From contig DF820466.1 of assembly GCA_000739535.1 (NCBI GenBank), positions 403,779 to 455,575 on the forward strand: a stretch of DNA of 51,797 nucleotides, in the 5' to 3' direction. This document shows, piece after piece, positions 32,687-41,928 of the stretch (positions within the stretch are counted from its first letter, which is position 1; each line of letters begins with the position of its first letter). Made by a program: the position numbers and the translations under genes. The DNA comes from Candidatus Vecturithrix granuli (GTDB lineage Bacteria > Moduliflexota > Moduliflexia > Moduliflexales > Moduliflexaceae). The notes beneath the pieces were generated by a model. It had not been told where the DNA came from, searched no databases, and worked only from the letters and a program-made list of their open reading frames with translations.

Positions 32687-33982
32687 TTGGTTACCATTAT
32701 TTCTTTTTTGTTTGTGTTAGGAATTTTAGTGTTCGTCCATGAATTCGGCCATTTCATCGCGGCCAAAAAAGCCGGGGTGTATGTGGAGACTTTTTCCATT
32801 GGCATGGGACCCAAGCTGCTTAAAAAGAAATACGGCGAGACCGAATATTGTCTCTCAGCTATTCCGTTAGGCGGCTATGTCAAAATGAAAGGGGAGAATC
32901 CTGATGAAGACCTTACCGGCGCATCGGATGAGTTGACGTCAAAATCAATCCCAGTGAGATTCAGCGTCTTTTTGGCCGGGCCGCTGATGAATATCCTCCT
33001 TGCGATTGTGTTAGTGTCATCAGTCTTTTATATCGGGATTCAAATGCCCAAATATCTTGAAGATCCGCCGGTGATTGGCTGGCTTGACGAGGATTCTCCG
33101 GCAAAAGACATGGGGCTAGAAATTGACGATCTGATCCTGTCGGTTGGAGGAGAACCAGTGCATACGTGGGAACAGGCGATGTTATACATTGCTTCCGCTG
33201 GCGATCATGCGCTGGATATTGAAGTTCAACGCGGAAACACCATCCATACTGTGACAGGTACCCCTGAAGTCATTAAACAACTAGGCGCCGGGTATATTGG
33301 TATTCAACCGATCATGAAGCCGATTGTCGGAGGGTTACAAGTCGGATTTCCTGCCGAAAAAGCCGGATTACAGGTAGATGATGAAATTATCGCCATTAAT
33401 GATCAGCCGGTTGTTCATTGGGATCAGTTAGTGGATATTGTGAGCGCGAACGCGAATCAGGAATTGCACGTGATCGTCTTGAGAAACGGGCAGACGCTTC
33501 AACTTTCGGTTACGCCCAGAGAATACAATGATCGCGGATTTTTAGGAATTAGTTCTCAAACCCTGGTGGTGATGAAAAAATATGGAGTTTTGGAATCTAT
33601 TTCGCGCGGCGTGAAACGCTGCTGGGAACTCACTGCCATGACCTTTGATCTGCTGCGGCGTCTGGTGACATTACAAGCTTCGGTGAAAACGGTTGGCGGA
33701 CCAATTATGATTGCGCAGATGTCGGGGGAAGTCGCCAGACAGGGACTTTCTGAAATGCTGAATTTTATGGGGCTGGTCAGCTTGAGCCTGGGGATTTTTA
33801 ATCTGTTGCCGATCCCAATTTTAGACGGTGGACACATTTTCCTGCTGCTCGTAGAATTCCTGAATCGTAAACCCTTGAGCATTCACAAACGCGAATTGGC
33901 TCAGAAAATCGGGTTGCTGATCCTGATCCCGTTGTTTCTCTTCGTTTTTTACAACGATATTGCCCGGCTTATTGGATGGTAA
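32687..33982 (+). CDS. rseP: RIP metalloprotease RseP (site-2 protease family)
   Basis: This 431-residue inner-membrane zinc protease cuts anti-sigma factors and leftover signal peptides within the membrane. The first helix carries HEFGH (His18, Glu19, His22); two PDZ domains lie about 115-190 and 205-280; the C-terminal NLLPIPILDGGHIF supplies the third zinc ligand (Asp). The start is a TTG at 32687 (stop TGA at 32672-32674 rules out a longer frame); GAGGTGAG is 14 bases upstream, rather far. No rseA or rpoE is present in the window. Confidence 0.93.
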   Translation: MVTIISFLFVLGILVFVHEFGHFIAAKKAGVYVETFSIGMGPKLLKKKYGETEYCLSAIPLGGYVKMKGENPDEDLTGASDELTSKSIPVRFSVFLAGPLMNILLAIVLVSSVFYIGIQMPKYLEDPPVIGWLDEDSPAKDMGLEIDDLILSVGGEPVHTWEQAMLYIASAGDHALDIEVQRGNTIHTVTGTPEVIKQLGAGYIGIQPIMKPIVGGLQVGFPAEKAGLQVDDEIIAINDQPVVHWDQLVDIVSANANQELHVIVLRNGQTLQLSVTPREYNDRGFLGISSQTLVVMKKYGVLESISRGVKRCWELTAMTFDLLRRLVTLQASVKTVGGPIMIAQMSGEVARQGLSEMLNFMGLVSLSLGIFNLLPIPILDGGHIFLLLVEFLNRKPLSIHKRELAQKIGLLILIPLFLFVFYNDIARLIGW

Positions 33983-33986
33983 GGTG

Positions 33987-35069
33987 ATGCAGCCAAGACG
34001 CCGGACAAAACAAATCTGGGTAGGAAACCTGCCGGTTGGCGGCAATGCGCCGATCTCCGTCCAATCAATGACCAAAACCGATACCCGCGATGTTGCGGCA
34101 ACGGTGGCGCAAATTCATGCACTGCAACAGGCGGGGTGTGAAATTATTCGTTCCGCCGTGCCGGATCTGCAAGCAGCCAAAAGCCTTGGTCCGATTAAAC
34201 GCAGCATCGCTATTCCCCTGGTGGCTGACATTCATTTCGATTACACCCTGGCTTTACAAGCCATCGAACAAGGAGTTGATGCTATCCGCTTTAATCCGGG
34301 CAATATTGGTTCGGAAGATCGGGTCAAAGCCCTGGTGGAGGCTGCCGGCACCAGAAATGTCTCTATCCGAATCGGGGTCAATGGTGGGTCCTTGGAAAAA
34401 GATCTGCTTGAGAAATATGGTAGCTCCACGCCTGAGGCTCTGGTTGCCAGCGCGTTGCGCCACGTCGAATTGCTGGAAAAATTCGGTTTCACGAATCTGA
34501 AAATTTCCCTCAAAGCGTCAGACGTTCCTCGTACAATCGCAGCCTATCGTTTAATCGCCCAACGGGTTGATTATCCCTTACATATCGGGGTGACAGAAGC
34601 CGGCACCGTCAACGTCGGCACGGTCAAATCTGCGGTTGGCCTGGGTATCCTCCTGTCGGAAGGCATTGGCGACACGCTGCGAGTGTCGCTGACTGGCAGC
34701 CCTTTAGATGAAGTGCGCGTCGGTTATGACATTCTCAAGTCGTTGAATCTACGGCAGCGCGGTCCCGTGATTACGTCCTGTCCAACCTGCGGCCGCACCG
34801 AAATCGATCTGGTTGCGCTGGCGACTCAAGTGGAACAACGCCTGGCGCATCTCACGTATCCGCTGCATGTGGCCGTGATGGGCTGCGTGGTCAATGGTCC
34901 CGGCGAAGCCAGAGAAGCCGACCTTGGCATTGCCGCCGGGAAACAGATTGGTCTGCTTTTCAAGCAAGGAGAGGTCGTCGGAAAATTTCCTGAACATGAA
35001 TTGCTGGAGGCGCTGTGCCGTGAAGCTGAAGCTCTCGCGGCCTCACTCTCGCGCAAAATGCTATGCTGA
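33987..35069 (+). CDS. ispG: 4-hydroxy-3-methylbut-2-en-1-yl diphosphate synthase
   Basis: This 360-residue Fe-S enzyme carries out the penultimate MEP step, reducing MEcPP to HMBPP. It opens with VGGNAPISVQSMTKTDT, has VADIHFDYTLA and INPGN-like FNPGNIGS, and the [4Fe-4S] ligands in SCPTCGRTEID and MGCVVNGPGEA. Length fits the short bacterial form. Start ATG 33987 lies 4 bases after the rseP stop, with GTG 33984 as alternative; an earlier TTG at 33960 would overlap rseP. It overlaps the following gene by 7 bases, so rseP-ispG-DUF502 is a tight operon. Confidence 0.95.
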   Translation: MQPRRRTKQIWVGNLPVGGNAPISVQSMTKTDTRDVAATVAQIHALQQAGCEIIRSAVPDLQAAKSLGPIKRSIAIPLVADIHFDYTLALQAIEQGVDAIRFNPGNIGSEDRVKALVEAAGTRNVSIRIGVNGGSLEKDLLEKYGSSTPEALVASALRHVELLEKFGFTNLKISLKASDVPRTIAAYRLIAQRVDYPLHIGVTEAGTVNVGTVKSAVGLGILLSEGIGDTLRVSLTGSPLDEVRVGYDILKSLNLRQRGPVITSCPTCGRTEIDLVALATQVEQRLAHLTYPLHVAVMGCVVNGPGEAREADLGIAAGKQIGLLFKQGEVVGKFPEHELLEALCREAEALAASLSRKMLC

Positions 35070-35749
35070 CTCGCTTACGCCGCAAAATACAACGAACCTT
35101 TTTGGCGGGATTGCTCGTATCAGTTCCCACCATGCTGATCTTTTTCCTACTCAAATTTTCGGTGAACTATATTGATAAAGTGAGCGCTCCGATTGTGCAG
35201 CGTTTGTTCCATTTTCACGTGCCGGGAATAGGAGTATCCTTGACCATACTGCTCGTCCTGGCCGTCGGTTTTTTGGGCACCAATATCCTGGGGAAAAAAA
35301 TAGTGGCGATTGGCGACTGGCTGTTTTCCAGGATTCCTCTGGTACGGAATATTTATACGTCGGTCAAACAGATCATCGAAACCGTGTTCTTTGCCGCGAG
35401 TAAACCGTTTCAACAAGTGGTACTCGTCTCGTATCCCATGGATGGCGTCTATGCGCTTGGATTAGTGACGCGTGAAGTATCTCCCAGTATTATGGCGGCC
35501 CAAACAACTATGCCGGATCGTCCTTCTGATGAACCGCAGGCGGCTAATGAAAAAGTGTTGAGCGTGTTTATCCCCAGCACTCCGAATTTTACCGGCGGCC
35601 TGTTAGTCATGTATCCCGAACGTGATACGATTCCGCTCTCGCTGAGCGTTGAAGAGGGATTTAAATATCTGATGACCGGCGGCATCCTGACGCCTGAAAA
35701 ACAAGAAGAAGACGAAAAACAGGAGGAATGGGACTTATTTTTGTATTGA
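35063..35749 (+). CDS. DUF502 membrane protein
   Basis: This 228-residue protein has two hydrophobic segments (about 13-33 and 57-77) and the DUF502 landmarks RTFLAGLLVSVPTMLIFF, GFLGTNILGKK, RIPLVRNIYTSVKQ and FIPSTPNFTGGLLVMYPE. The family is widespread in Gram-negative bacteria without a proven role. It is translationally coupled to ispG. The C-terminus is acidic (EKQEEDEKQEEWD). It ends 4 bases before the stop of the opposing jetC-like gene. Confidence 0.88.
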   Translation: MLTRLRRKIQRTFLAGLLVSVPTMLIFFLLKFSVNYIDKVSAPIVQRLFHFHVPGIGVSLTILLVLAVGFLGTNILGKKIVAIGDWLFSRIPLVRNIYTSVKQIIETVFFAASKPFQQVVLVSYPMDGVYALGLVTREVSPSIMAAQTTMPDRPSDEPQAANEKVLSVFIPSTPNFTGGLLVMYPERDTIPLSLSVEEGFKYLMTGGILTPEKQEEDEKQEEWDLFLY

Positions 35750-35753
35750 GTTC

Positions 35754-38700
35754 TTACCCTGCCTTTAAAGCTTCTTTGCGAGCGTGATATTCTTCAATGG
35801 TCAAGTCGTACACCGCCGAATTCTGGCGGTTTTTATTTTCCGTGTAATGCACCGAATGGATAAAAGGCTCCACCACATTGATTTTATCCAGCGGCGTCAC
35901 CACCATGAGCTGCAAATTCAATTGTTTGAACAACTCCATCGCAAACATAGCGTTTTCCGGGTCAACCTTACTGAAGGCTTCATCTACCACCACAAAGCGG
36001 AAAGATTTCGACTGATACCCGTTCTGATTAATGCCAAATTGATATGCAATGGCTGAAGCCAGAATCGTATAAGCTAATTTGGCTTTTTCGCCTCCTGATA
36101 AGCCTTGCGAGTCATCGTAATAGCGTTTCGGGCTGTTATCTAAGCGATGTTTTTCCAGTGCGCCGAATTCCAACCAGTTACGGACATCTGTCACTTTTCT
36201 GCGCCAGGCTTCATCATTGGTCATGCGTTCGATAATCGCTTTCACTTTTTTGAAACTGATTTCCAGTTCCTCGGTTTCGTGCAGACGGGTGATGTTCGAA
36301 AACACATCCCGTAGGGATTGTCGGAACATCGAAATCCCTGCTTCTCCGTGATCGCGCACGTCTTTGTGATCAATTTGAATATAGGTCGGCGGCGTGGCGT
36401 GAAATTCGATCTGCTGCAAGGAGGCGTTTAGTTCCTTGATGCTGGCTTTAATGGCTTTAAATTGTTTATCAAGCGAGGCTTCAAAACCGGCAAAGTTCAC
36501 AATGACCCGTTCATTCAACCAGGTTTTAAAGCGTTGTTCGTGCCGGGGCAAATCTTCCTCTTTAATTCTGGTGTATAACGCCCGGTATTCGTCCAGAAAT
36601 TCGGGCGAATCTTGCAGATCAAGGCTATCCGCGGTCCAGCTTGGATATTTCTGCGTCACCTCTTCCGGCGGAATTTTAAAGGCGTGCATCTTACGCACCA
36701 GCGCAAGTTCAATTTTGGATTGCTCCTGACGCTGATCTTTGAGCACGCGATACACGCTGTCGCGTAGATTGGCCGCCACAGTGTCGAGATTCTGTAAAGT
36801 TAAAGAGGTGTTGATGGCTTGTAAGTGCGGCTCAAGGCGCGGAAAATATTCGTCGAGTTTAATATGTGCGTAAGCCTGGAGCACAGCCTGACTTTCAGTG
36901 TGCTGCTTCTGGTATTCCTGTAAATCCCGTTTGAGATTGGCGCGATGGTCTGCCAGGCGTTCCTCCTCTTTGCGTTTTATGAGAATGGCATCCTTCACCT
37001 GCTGTAACTGGCGTTCCAATTCCTGCAACAAATCCGACCCGTCCTTCAAACGCTGTTGTTCATCGGAAAGCTGTTGAATGTGCAGTACGTGTTTTTGCCA
37101 GTCAATTTCGTGATAATCGCTGAAGGTCAGGAATTTATTCAGCAAATCCCGCGCGGCGCTCAATTCTTCCCGGGTGTGCTCCAGGTCTTTAATCCGGGCG
37201 GTTGTGTTCTGGATTCGATTTTCCAGAGTGCGGCGCTGGGTTTGAATCAGATCAATTTTCGCGCTGTTATCCCAGCCTAAAATATAGTTGTTCTGACGCA
37301 CCACGTGCAGCCGGTCATCTTTTTCGTGGCGTTCATTGTTCTTGATCAACCCTTCCCGCGTCAGGGCTTTTTCATAGCGTTGAAAGTCTTCCAGGCGTTC
37401 GGTGCAGATAAAATTGTAAGATTTTTGCAGTTGCGTTTTGATCCAGTCGTGATAGACCGAATTGGGATCGATTTCCAATTTTGTCAACAGACTGTCAGGA
37501 TGGCCTTCTTCCCGGAACTGTTCGACCTGGTAGGGATCAACGCGAAAATAGACGATGCGCCCCATCAAGTCGGTTGAATTCACATATTGGTTCACCTGGC
37601 GGTAATATTTTTCCGGAACTAAGAGGATCAGTGCAAAATTGTGCAGCAAGCGTTCAATTGCGCTTTCCCAGGTTTTCTCTGTGTGTTTGACCTGAATCAA
37701 CTCGCCGATAAACGGGATTTCCTCTTCCGAGGCCCTCAAATGATCTAAAATTCCTTTGCGAATCGAAATATTTTTCAGCGGAATCTGGTTTTTCCGTCCT
37801 TCAAGCGAACGGATTTCTTCCAGCAGGGTGTTATTTTCCTGTTTATAGGATTGCAGCAGACTGCGTTGATCCGACCATTGTTCGTGCAATTCGGGCAGTT
37901 GTCGTTCGATCTGCTGTTTATGCGTTTTGGCGCTGCGCAGAATCTCGTAAAATCCCTGCTCATCAGGGGCTGCCGGATAACGCAGCATTTCTGCCAGCGT
38001 ATCGTATTCCCGCGCTTTCTGTTGTTTGGCGTTCCGTTCTTTGCTCAGGCTGCTGATTTCGCGGTCAATATTGCGAATCTGTTCACCGGTTTCATCTTTA
38101 CTGATAGCGATTTCAATCTCGGTGCGCTGCGCTTCTGACCGTGAAATTTCCTGGCGGAGGTCTTCAAGCTTGTGTTCGATGCGCGTGAGTGCCTGTTCTT
38201 TGCGCTCGCTGGCTTGTTCCAGCAAGGTCAGACGTTCTTTGGCAAAATAGGCGGGCAGGATGTCCAGAGTCTCTTCCACGTTATGAATTTCGGCCTCAAT
38301 CGCCTGGTATTCCTTCCCCTGTTCCAAAATCGGTTCCAGGAACAGGAGTTGTTCTTTCGCTTTTTCAATCGTGGTGTGGACAGAGAGCAAATTATCGTAA
38401 TGCTCGCGCAATTTTTTAAACTCTTCTTCAATATCCGTCTCTTCCAGCATATTCGTGCGGATAAATTCATTCAAGTTGCCCAGGACTTTAATCCCGACGG
38501 TGTGGGCAAACAGACTCAAGGCTTTTTCCGATTTAAAGCCGAAGACTTTTGAGAATTTCTGACTGTATTGCGTAAAACTGTCAAACAGTTCTGTCCTGTC
38601 AATCTGGCGCAGACGGCGTTTCCAGTCGCCGGCCGGATCGAGCGGAATAAAATGCTCTTGAATCGTCAATTGGTGCGGCGAAAAGAGATAGACCCGTTTT

Positions 38701-39128
38701 AATTCGTGATTACTGAACCAGCGCACCTGAGCTAAGGCAACCTCCTGGCGCAGGCCGGCGTCGCGGAAAACGGCTAATAGAATGGAATAGTCGTTTTTAC
38801 TGCGCAGATATTGCGTGACTGCCGTCGAACTATTCTCGTATTGAATATTGCCATAAGCTCCTAAACAATAGGATTTTTCATCCCGTTCGCGGCGATTGTC
38901 GGCTCCGGAAGATTGATTGTAAAAGCGTTTAGACGTGGGGACGAGCAGCGTCAATAGGGCGTCAACAATCGTGGTTTTGCCGGAACCGTTGGCCCCGGTG
39001 AGCAATGAATGTTTGCCCTCGGGCGCTAAGCGCCAGATTTTTTTGTCAAAAGTGCCCCAATTGTACATTTCAACAAATTGCAGGCGAAATCCCGCAACTT
39101 CATTATTGACATCAAACAATGTCGGCAT
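35754..39128 (-). CDS. jetC: Wadjet-type SMC/MukB-like ATPase (JetC family)
   Basis: This 1124-residue protein has head-coiled coil-hinge-coiled coil-head organisation. Walker A is GANGSGKT (45-52), with the family-typical AGFRLQFVEMYNWGTFD ahead; long heptad helices flank a hinge near residues 430-640; the C-terminal head has the signature GLSGGEKAKLAYTILAS and Walker B FRFVVVDEAFSKVD. This is the JetC (MksB/MukB-like) subunit that, with JetA, JetB and the toprim nuclease JetD, extrudes and cleaves small circular DNA. Here only a JetB-like gene is nearby, 843 bases upstream beyond an inserted opposing gene, and no jetD follows. There is no clear ribosome site before the ATG. Confidence 0.88.
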   Translation of the reverse strand: MPTLFDVNNEVAGFRLQFVEMYNWGTFDKKIWRLAPEGKHSLLTGANGSGKTTIVDALLTLLVPTSKRFYNQSSGADNRRERDEKSYCLGAYGNIQYENSSTAVTQYLRSKNDYSILLAVFRDAGLRQEVALAQVRWFSNHELKRVYLFSPHQLTIQEHFIPLDPAGDWKRRLRQIDRTELFDSFTQYSQKFSKVFGFKSEKALSLFAHTVGIKVLGNLNEFIRTNMLEETDIEEEFKKLREHYDNLLSVHTTIEKAKEQLLFLEPILEQGKEYQAIEAEIHNVEETLDILPAYFAKERLTLLEQASERKEQALTRIEHKLEDLRQEISRSEAQRTEIEIAISKDETGEQIRNIDREISSLSKERNAKQQKAREYDTLAEMLRYPAAPDEQGFYEILRSAKTHKQQIERQLPELHEQWSDQRSLLQSYKQENNTLLEEIRSLEGRKNQIPLKNISIRKGILDHLRASEEEIPFIGELIQVKHTEKTWESAIERLLHNFALILLVPEKYYRQVNQYVNSTDLMGRIVYFRVDPYQVEQFREEGHPDSLLTKLEIDPNSVYHDWIKTQLQKSYNFICTERLEDFQRYEKALTREGLIKNNERHEKDDRLHVVRQNNYILGWDNSAKIDLIQTQRRTLENRIQNTTARIKDLEHTREELSAARDLLNKFLTFSDYHEIDWQKHVLHIQQLSDEQQRLKDGSDLLQELERQLQQVKDAILIKRKEEERLADHRANLKRDLQEYQKQHTESQAVLQAYAHIKLDEYFPRLEPHLQAINTSLTLQNLDTVAANLRDSVYRVLKDQRQEQSKIELALVRKMHAFKIPPEEVTQKYPSWTADSLDLQDSPEFLDEYRALYTRIKEEDLPRHEQRFKTWLNERVIVNFAGFEASLDKQFKAIKASIKELNASLQQIEFHATPPTYIQIDHKDVRDHGEAGISMFRQSLRDVFSNITRLHETEELEISFKKVKAIIERMTNDEAWRRKVTDVRNWLEFGALEKHRLDNSPKRYYDDSQGLSGGEKAKLAYTILASAIAYQFGINQNGYQSKSFRFVVVDEAFSKVDPENAMFAMELFKQLNLQLMVVTPLDKINVVEPFIHSVHYTENKNRQNSAVYDLTIEEYHARKEALKAG

Positions 39129-39369
39129 AGGTTTTCAGGTCATCTGTCAAGTTATAAGTTACCCGGTTCGTAGTCCTCATTTTTGCTTATTCTTCATTCT
39201 TGGAGTTCTTTCACAGGCATTGGCTAAAAAGAAGCAAGATCTTTGTCAATAAAAACTGTGAAAAAATTATTGACGTACAGGCTCTTCTCTTGCATGCTCT
39301 CTCTCGCTCCATAAATACTGGAGTTGTGGGTTTTGAAAAGTCAACACATCACAACAAGGAGGGATTCGT
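39129..39369. other. intergenic region with a dispersed-repeat fragment
   Basis: Contains GGTTCGTAGTCCT (39164-39176), also found at 43669-43681, and TTATTCTTCATTCTT (39187-39201), also present at 40888-40902. A weak promoter for the SRPBCC gene (TTGACG at 39270-39275) is possible. No gene is seen. Confidence 0.4.
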
Positions 39370-39795
39370 ATGCCAAAAGTGTATGAAAGTGCTGTTATTA
39401 CTGCGCCAAGACCACAAGTGTGGGAAAAAATTCGAGATTTTAATGCGCTGCCGGCGTGGCACCCGGCCATTGCCAGCAGTGAACTGGAAAATGGCGACTG
39501 TGTGGGCTGTGTTCGTCATTTTTTTCTGCAAGACGGCGCCGAACTGCGTGAATGCTTGTTAACCCTTTCTGATCTGGACTGCACCTGTGTGTATAGCATT
39601 CTGGAATCGCCCATGGCCTTAAAAAACTATGTCGCAACGTTGCGGCTTTATGAAATCACGGCGACAAATCAGACCTTTGCCGAATGGTTCGCCTATTTTG
39701 ACGTGACAGATTTGAGCGCTGAAGAGGATACTGTGAATACGGTGCACGGCGTCTTTAAATCTGGCTTAGAAAGCCTGGTGAAATTTTTTGCCTGA
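39370..39795 (+). CDS. SRPBCC (START-like) family protein
   Basis: This 141-residue protein has the helix-grip fold pattern of polyketide cyclase/Bet v1-like proteins: AVITAPRPQVWEKIRDFNAL followed by PAWHPAIASSELENG, then LLTLSDLDCTCVYSI and a C-terminal helix FKSGLESLVKFF. It would bind a hydrophobic ligand, unknown here. A strong AAGGAGGGATTCGT precedes the ATG. It lies on the plus strand inside the gap between the jetB- and jetC-like genes, apparently inserted, flanked by short repeats on both sides. Confidence 0.8.
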   Translation: MPKVYESAVITAPRPQVWEKIRDFNALPAWHPAIASSELENGDCVGCVRHFFLQDGAELRECLLTLSDLDCTCVYSILESPMALKNYVATLRLYEITATNQTFAEWFAYFDVTDLSAEEDTVNTVHGVFKSGLESLVKFFA

Positions 39796-39802
39796 AAAAC
39801 GC

Positions 39803-39835
39803 AGACTTCCGAAGTCTGGCAGATTTCGGAAGTCT
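39803..39835 (+). terminator. hairpin after the SRPBCC gene
   Basis: AGACTTCCGAA (39803-39813) and TTCGGAAGTCT (39825-39835) form an 11-base perfect stem just after the stop codon; the T-run is absent. It resembles the ACTTCCGA hairpin at 24529. Confidence 0.5.
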
Positions 39836-39885
39836 CAACTACAATTATACTCCTGCTCTGGGACAGAAGTTCTTCCTTTTCAGAC

Positions 39886-39925
39886 CTTGTCGGACAAGTC
39901 AGAATTGTCCGACAGGTCCGACAAG
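39886..39925. repeat. nested palindrome CTTGTCGGAC family
   Basis: CTTGTCGGAC (39886-39895) pairs with GTCCGACAAG (39916-39925), and the left part CTTGTCGGACAAG is itself a palindrome. It lies between the SRPBCC gene and the end of jetB. Confidence 0.65.
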
Positions 39926-39971
39926 CTCTGTTAGCAAGAACTTCTCTCCCAAAGCACTACACACTTTGACT

Positions 39972-40577
39972 TCACTCAGCGTCCGGCGATTGTCGAGCGG
40001 GGTCAAGACCAGCATAGGCGGCTAGTTTCTGCCTGATCTCCTCCAGTTTTTCATGGGTAATTTTCGCTTTAATAATCCGCCGCACTTCATACCGCCTGTC
40101 GTCGCTATTGCCATTTTCTTGTTCTGTTTCTTTTAAAAAACCCAGGCGAACTACAGATTGGATGGTTTTATCAAATCGTTCCAGCAGCCTGACTTTATTC
40201 GGCGACTCTTTAAAGAAAATTTCGATTTTTTCCTGAAGCTCTTTGGTGCTGACAAAACATTTGCGCGATTCAATATCTTTGACATCAAACTCTTCTAAAA
40301 TTTCCCGCAAGAGCACACACAGCAGCGTCACCTCATAGGATAATGGCGTTCGCCGCACCAAACGCGGCAGTTTGTTCTCTTCCGCCTCAGGCTGTTTCAA
40401 AAACGCAAATCCCTCGCGTTCATCCAGGTGTAATTCTAGCCCGATTTTGGCAAAATAGTCGCGCACCGGGATTTGATAAGTCAATAAATCGCTCCAGGTG
40501 GTTTTCTCCTCATCGTAGAGCACATCCTGGAGCAATTTGATAATCACGTGCGCATATTCAACCGCTTTATTTTCCAT
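39972..40577 (-). CDS. jetB: Wadjet JetB-like (DUF4194, MukE-like) protein
   Basis: This 201-residue protein has the DUF4194 pattern: VIIKLLQDVLYDEEKTTWSD, YFAKIGLELHLDEREGFAFL, then LVRRTPLSYEVTLLCVLLRE and later DKTIQSVVRLGFLKET. It is the kleisin-associated winged-helix subunit (MukE-like) of the Wadjet condensin. The start is taken as ATG 40577 (MENKAVEYAH) with AGAGGAAACAG upstream; a longer frame reaches 40703 and cannot be excluded. In complete systems jetA (DUF3375) precedes and jetC follows directly; here jetA is absent and jetC is separated by an opposing gene, so the operon is interrupted. Confidence 0.83.
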   Translation of the reverse strand: MENKAVEYAHVIIKLLQDVLYDEEKTTWSDLLTYQIPVRDYFAKIGLELHLDEREGFAFLKQPEAEENKLPRLVRRTPLSYEVTLLCVLLREILEEFDVKDIESRKCFVSTKELQEKIEIFFKESPNKVRLLERFDKTIQSVVRLGFLKETEQENGNSDDRRYEVRRIIKAKITHEKLEEIRQKLAAYAGLDPARQSPDAE

Positions 40578-40725
40578 TAGAAATCTGTTTCCTCTCACAC
40601 GCAACATTTGAAGCGTCTTCCCAACACAAAGATTTCTTCTGTTTGAAATGGGGGATTTGGTCAAGTTTAAAGCAAACGTGCGATGAAATTTTTCTGTCGT
40701 CAACCAGAATGTTCGATAAAAAGTA

Positions 40726-40754
40726 TTGACAGGTTATCCCTGTCCTGATAAATC
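40726..40754 (+). promoter_or_regulatory. candidate promoter for the membrane protein gene at 40911
   Basis: TTGACA (40726-40731) and TAAATC (40749-40754) at 17 bases; an ATAAAT is offset by one. The remaining sequence of 40578-40910 shows no gene. Confidence 0.4.
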
Positions 40755-40910
40755 AATACGAATAGCATTGGGTTGTTTCGGGCATGAGGTATAAATTCTC
40801 AAAATCTCATAACTACCTATCAATAACTTTCTTTCACATGATTGATGAGAATAGCGGTTATTCATTAAAAATCAGGACATTCTTGTTTATTCTTCATTCT
40901 TATAGTTACT

Positions 40911-41684
40911 ATGATATGGTTTACGATTAAAAAAACATTTTTTGATCTGTGGGATCATTTGTTCAGCATTTTTATGCTGAATTTCGGCGGAGTGCTGCTC
41001 TTTGGATTGCTATTGTATTTATTCCAATTTTTGAGCGTTCAGCCTTTGTTGAGCGTGTGTGGAGCAGGAATTGCGCTACTGATTTTCGGACAGTATCTCG
41101 GCGTGGCGGCTCTGATGACGCGAGAAATCTCGGACTATGTCACGCCTGATGTGAAACAGGTCTTTCGTTATCTGCGCGAGGTCTGGAAAGCATCGCTTGT
41201 ATTCAGCGTGCTGGTTGCGCTGCAACTTCTTATAGTGCTGGTCATTTTACCCTGGTATTTACATATAGGGGGGCTGATCGGTATGGCGATCATGAGCATT
41301 ATTTTTTGGAGCAGCGTGCTCTGGTGGCTCGCCAGTCAATATTATTTTCCCCTGCACAGTCGCATAGAGCGACGCCCCGGGAAAATGATCTTTAAATGTT
41401 TCATTCTGTTATTTGATAATCCCGTGTTTACGCTGGTGCTTGCGGCAGGTACGCTGCTTATGGCGGCGCTTTCTCTGATCACCGCGTTTCTGTTTCCGGG
41501 GATTGGCGGCATTCTGCTCTGGCATCAGGTCGGCGGCAAGCTCAGGTTCTACAAATACGAGTATCTGGAACAGCACCCCGAAACAAATCGTGCGCCCATT
41601 CCCTGGGAAACCTTGTTACACGAGGAACGTGAACGAGTGGGAAAACGGACGTTACGTAACATGATCTTTCCGTGGAAAGAATAG
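40911..41684 (+). CDS. polytopic membrane protein, DUF624/YesL-like
   Basis: This 257-residue protein has five or six hydrophobic helices (for example LNFGGVLLFGLLLYLFQF, SLVFSVLVALQLLIVLVILP, FTLVLAAGTLLMAALSLITA) and a basic cytoplasmic tail ending NMIFPWKE. The layout resembles YesL-type DUF624 proteins, whose role is unknown. It has no clear ribosome site and no operon partner: the palindrome array follows. Confidence 0.6.
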   Translation: MIWFTIKKTFFDLWDHLFSIFMLNFGGVLLFGLLLYLFQFLSVQPLLSVCGAGIALLIFGQYLGVAALMTREISDYVTPDVKQVFRYLREVWKASLVFSVLVALQLLIVLVILPWYLHIGGLIGMAIMSIIFWSSVLWWLASQYYFPLHSRIERRPGKMIFKCFILLFDNPVFTLVLAAGTLLMAALSLITAFLFPGIGGILLWHQVGGKLRFYKYEYLEQHPETNRAPIPWETLLHEERERVGKRTLRNMIFPWKE

Positions 41685-41689
41685 GGTGT

Positions 41690-41753
41690 ACTGCGAAACT
41701 CAGTTTTGCGGGCGTAAAAGACAATTTCATGCGACATTTTTAAAGGAGTTGTC
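41690..41753 (+). repeat. degenerate copy of the GCGAAACT palindrome (copy 0)
   Basis: TGCGAAACTCAGTTTTGCGGG forms an imperfect hairpin, followed downstream by GCGACATTTTTAAAGGAG and an ATG (41755). The order hairpin, ACATTTT, AGGAG, ATG is the same as in the better copies. Confidence 0.6.
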
Positions 41754-41789
41754 ATGAGTGTAGGCTCACCCGACGCAATGAAAATCAGA

Positions 41790-41868
41790 TGTCCCGCGAA
41801 ACTCCAGTTTCGCGGGCGGATGACTGGTGCGCGAAACTGGAGTTTCGCGCTACATTTTCATAGGAGTT
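41790..41868 (+). repeat. double-hairpin palindromic element ending in a ribosome-binding site (copy 1)
   Basis: Two hairpins, CCCGCGAAACT/AGTTTCGCGGG (41793-41816) and GCGCGAAACT/AGTTTCGCGC (41829-41850), are followed by TACATTTTCATAGGAG and, 6 bases later, an ATG (41873) that opens only a 20-codon frame. Copies 2 and 3 are at 41929-42005 and 51733-51797. Confidence 0.85.
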
Positions 41869-41928
41869 ATTCATGTGTTGTGGCAAACGCACCACGGCGA
41901 ATAAAAATTTTATGGTCAGGGGAAGATG

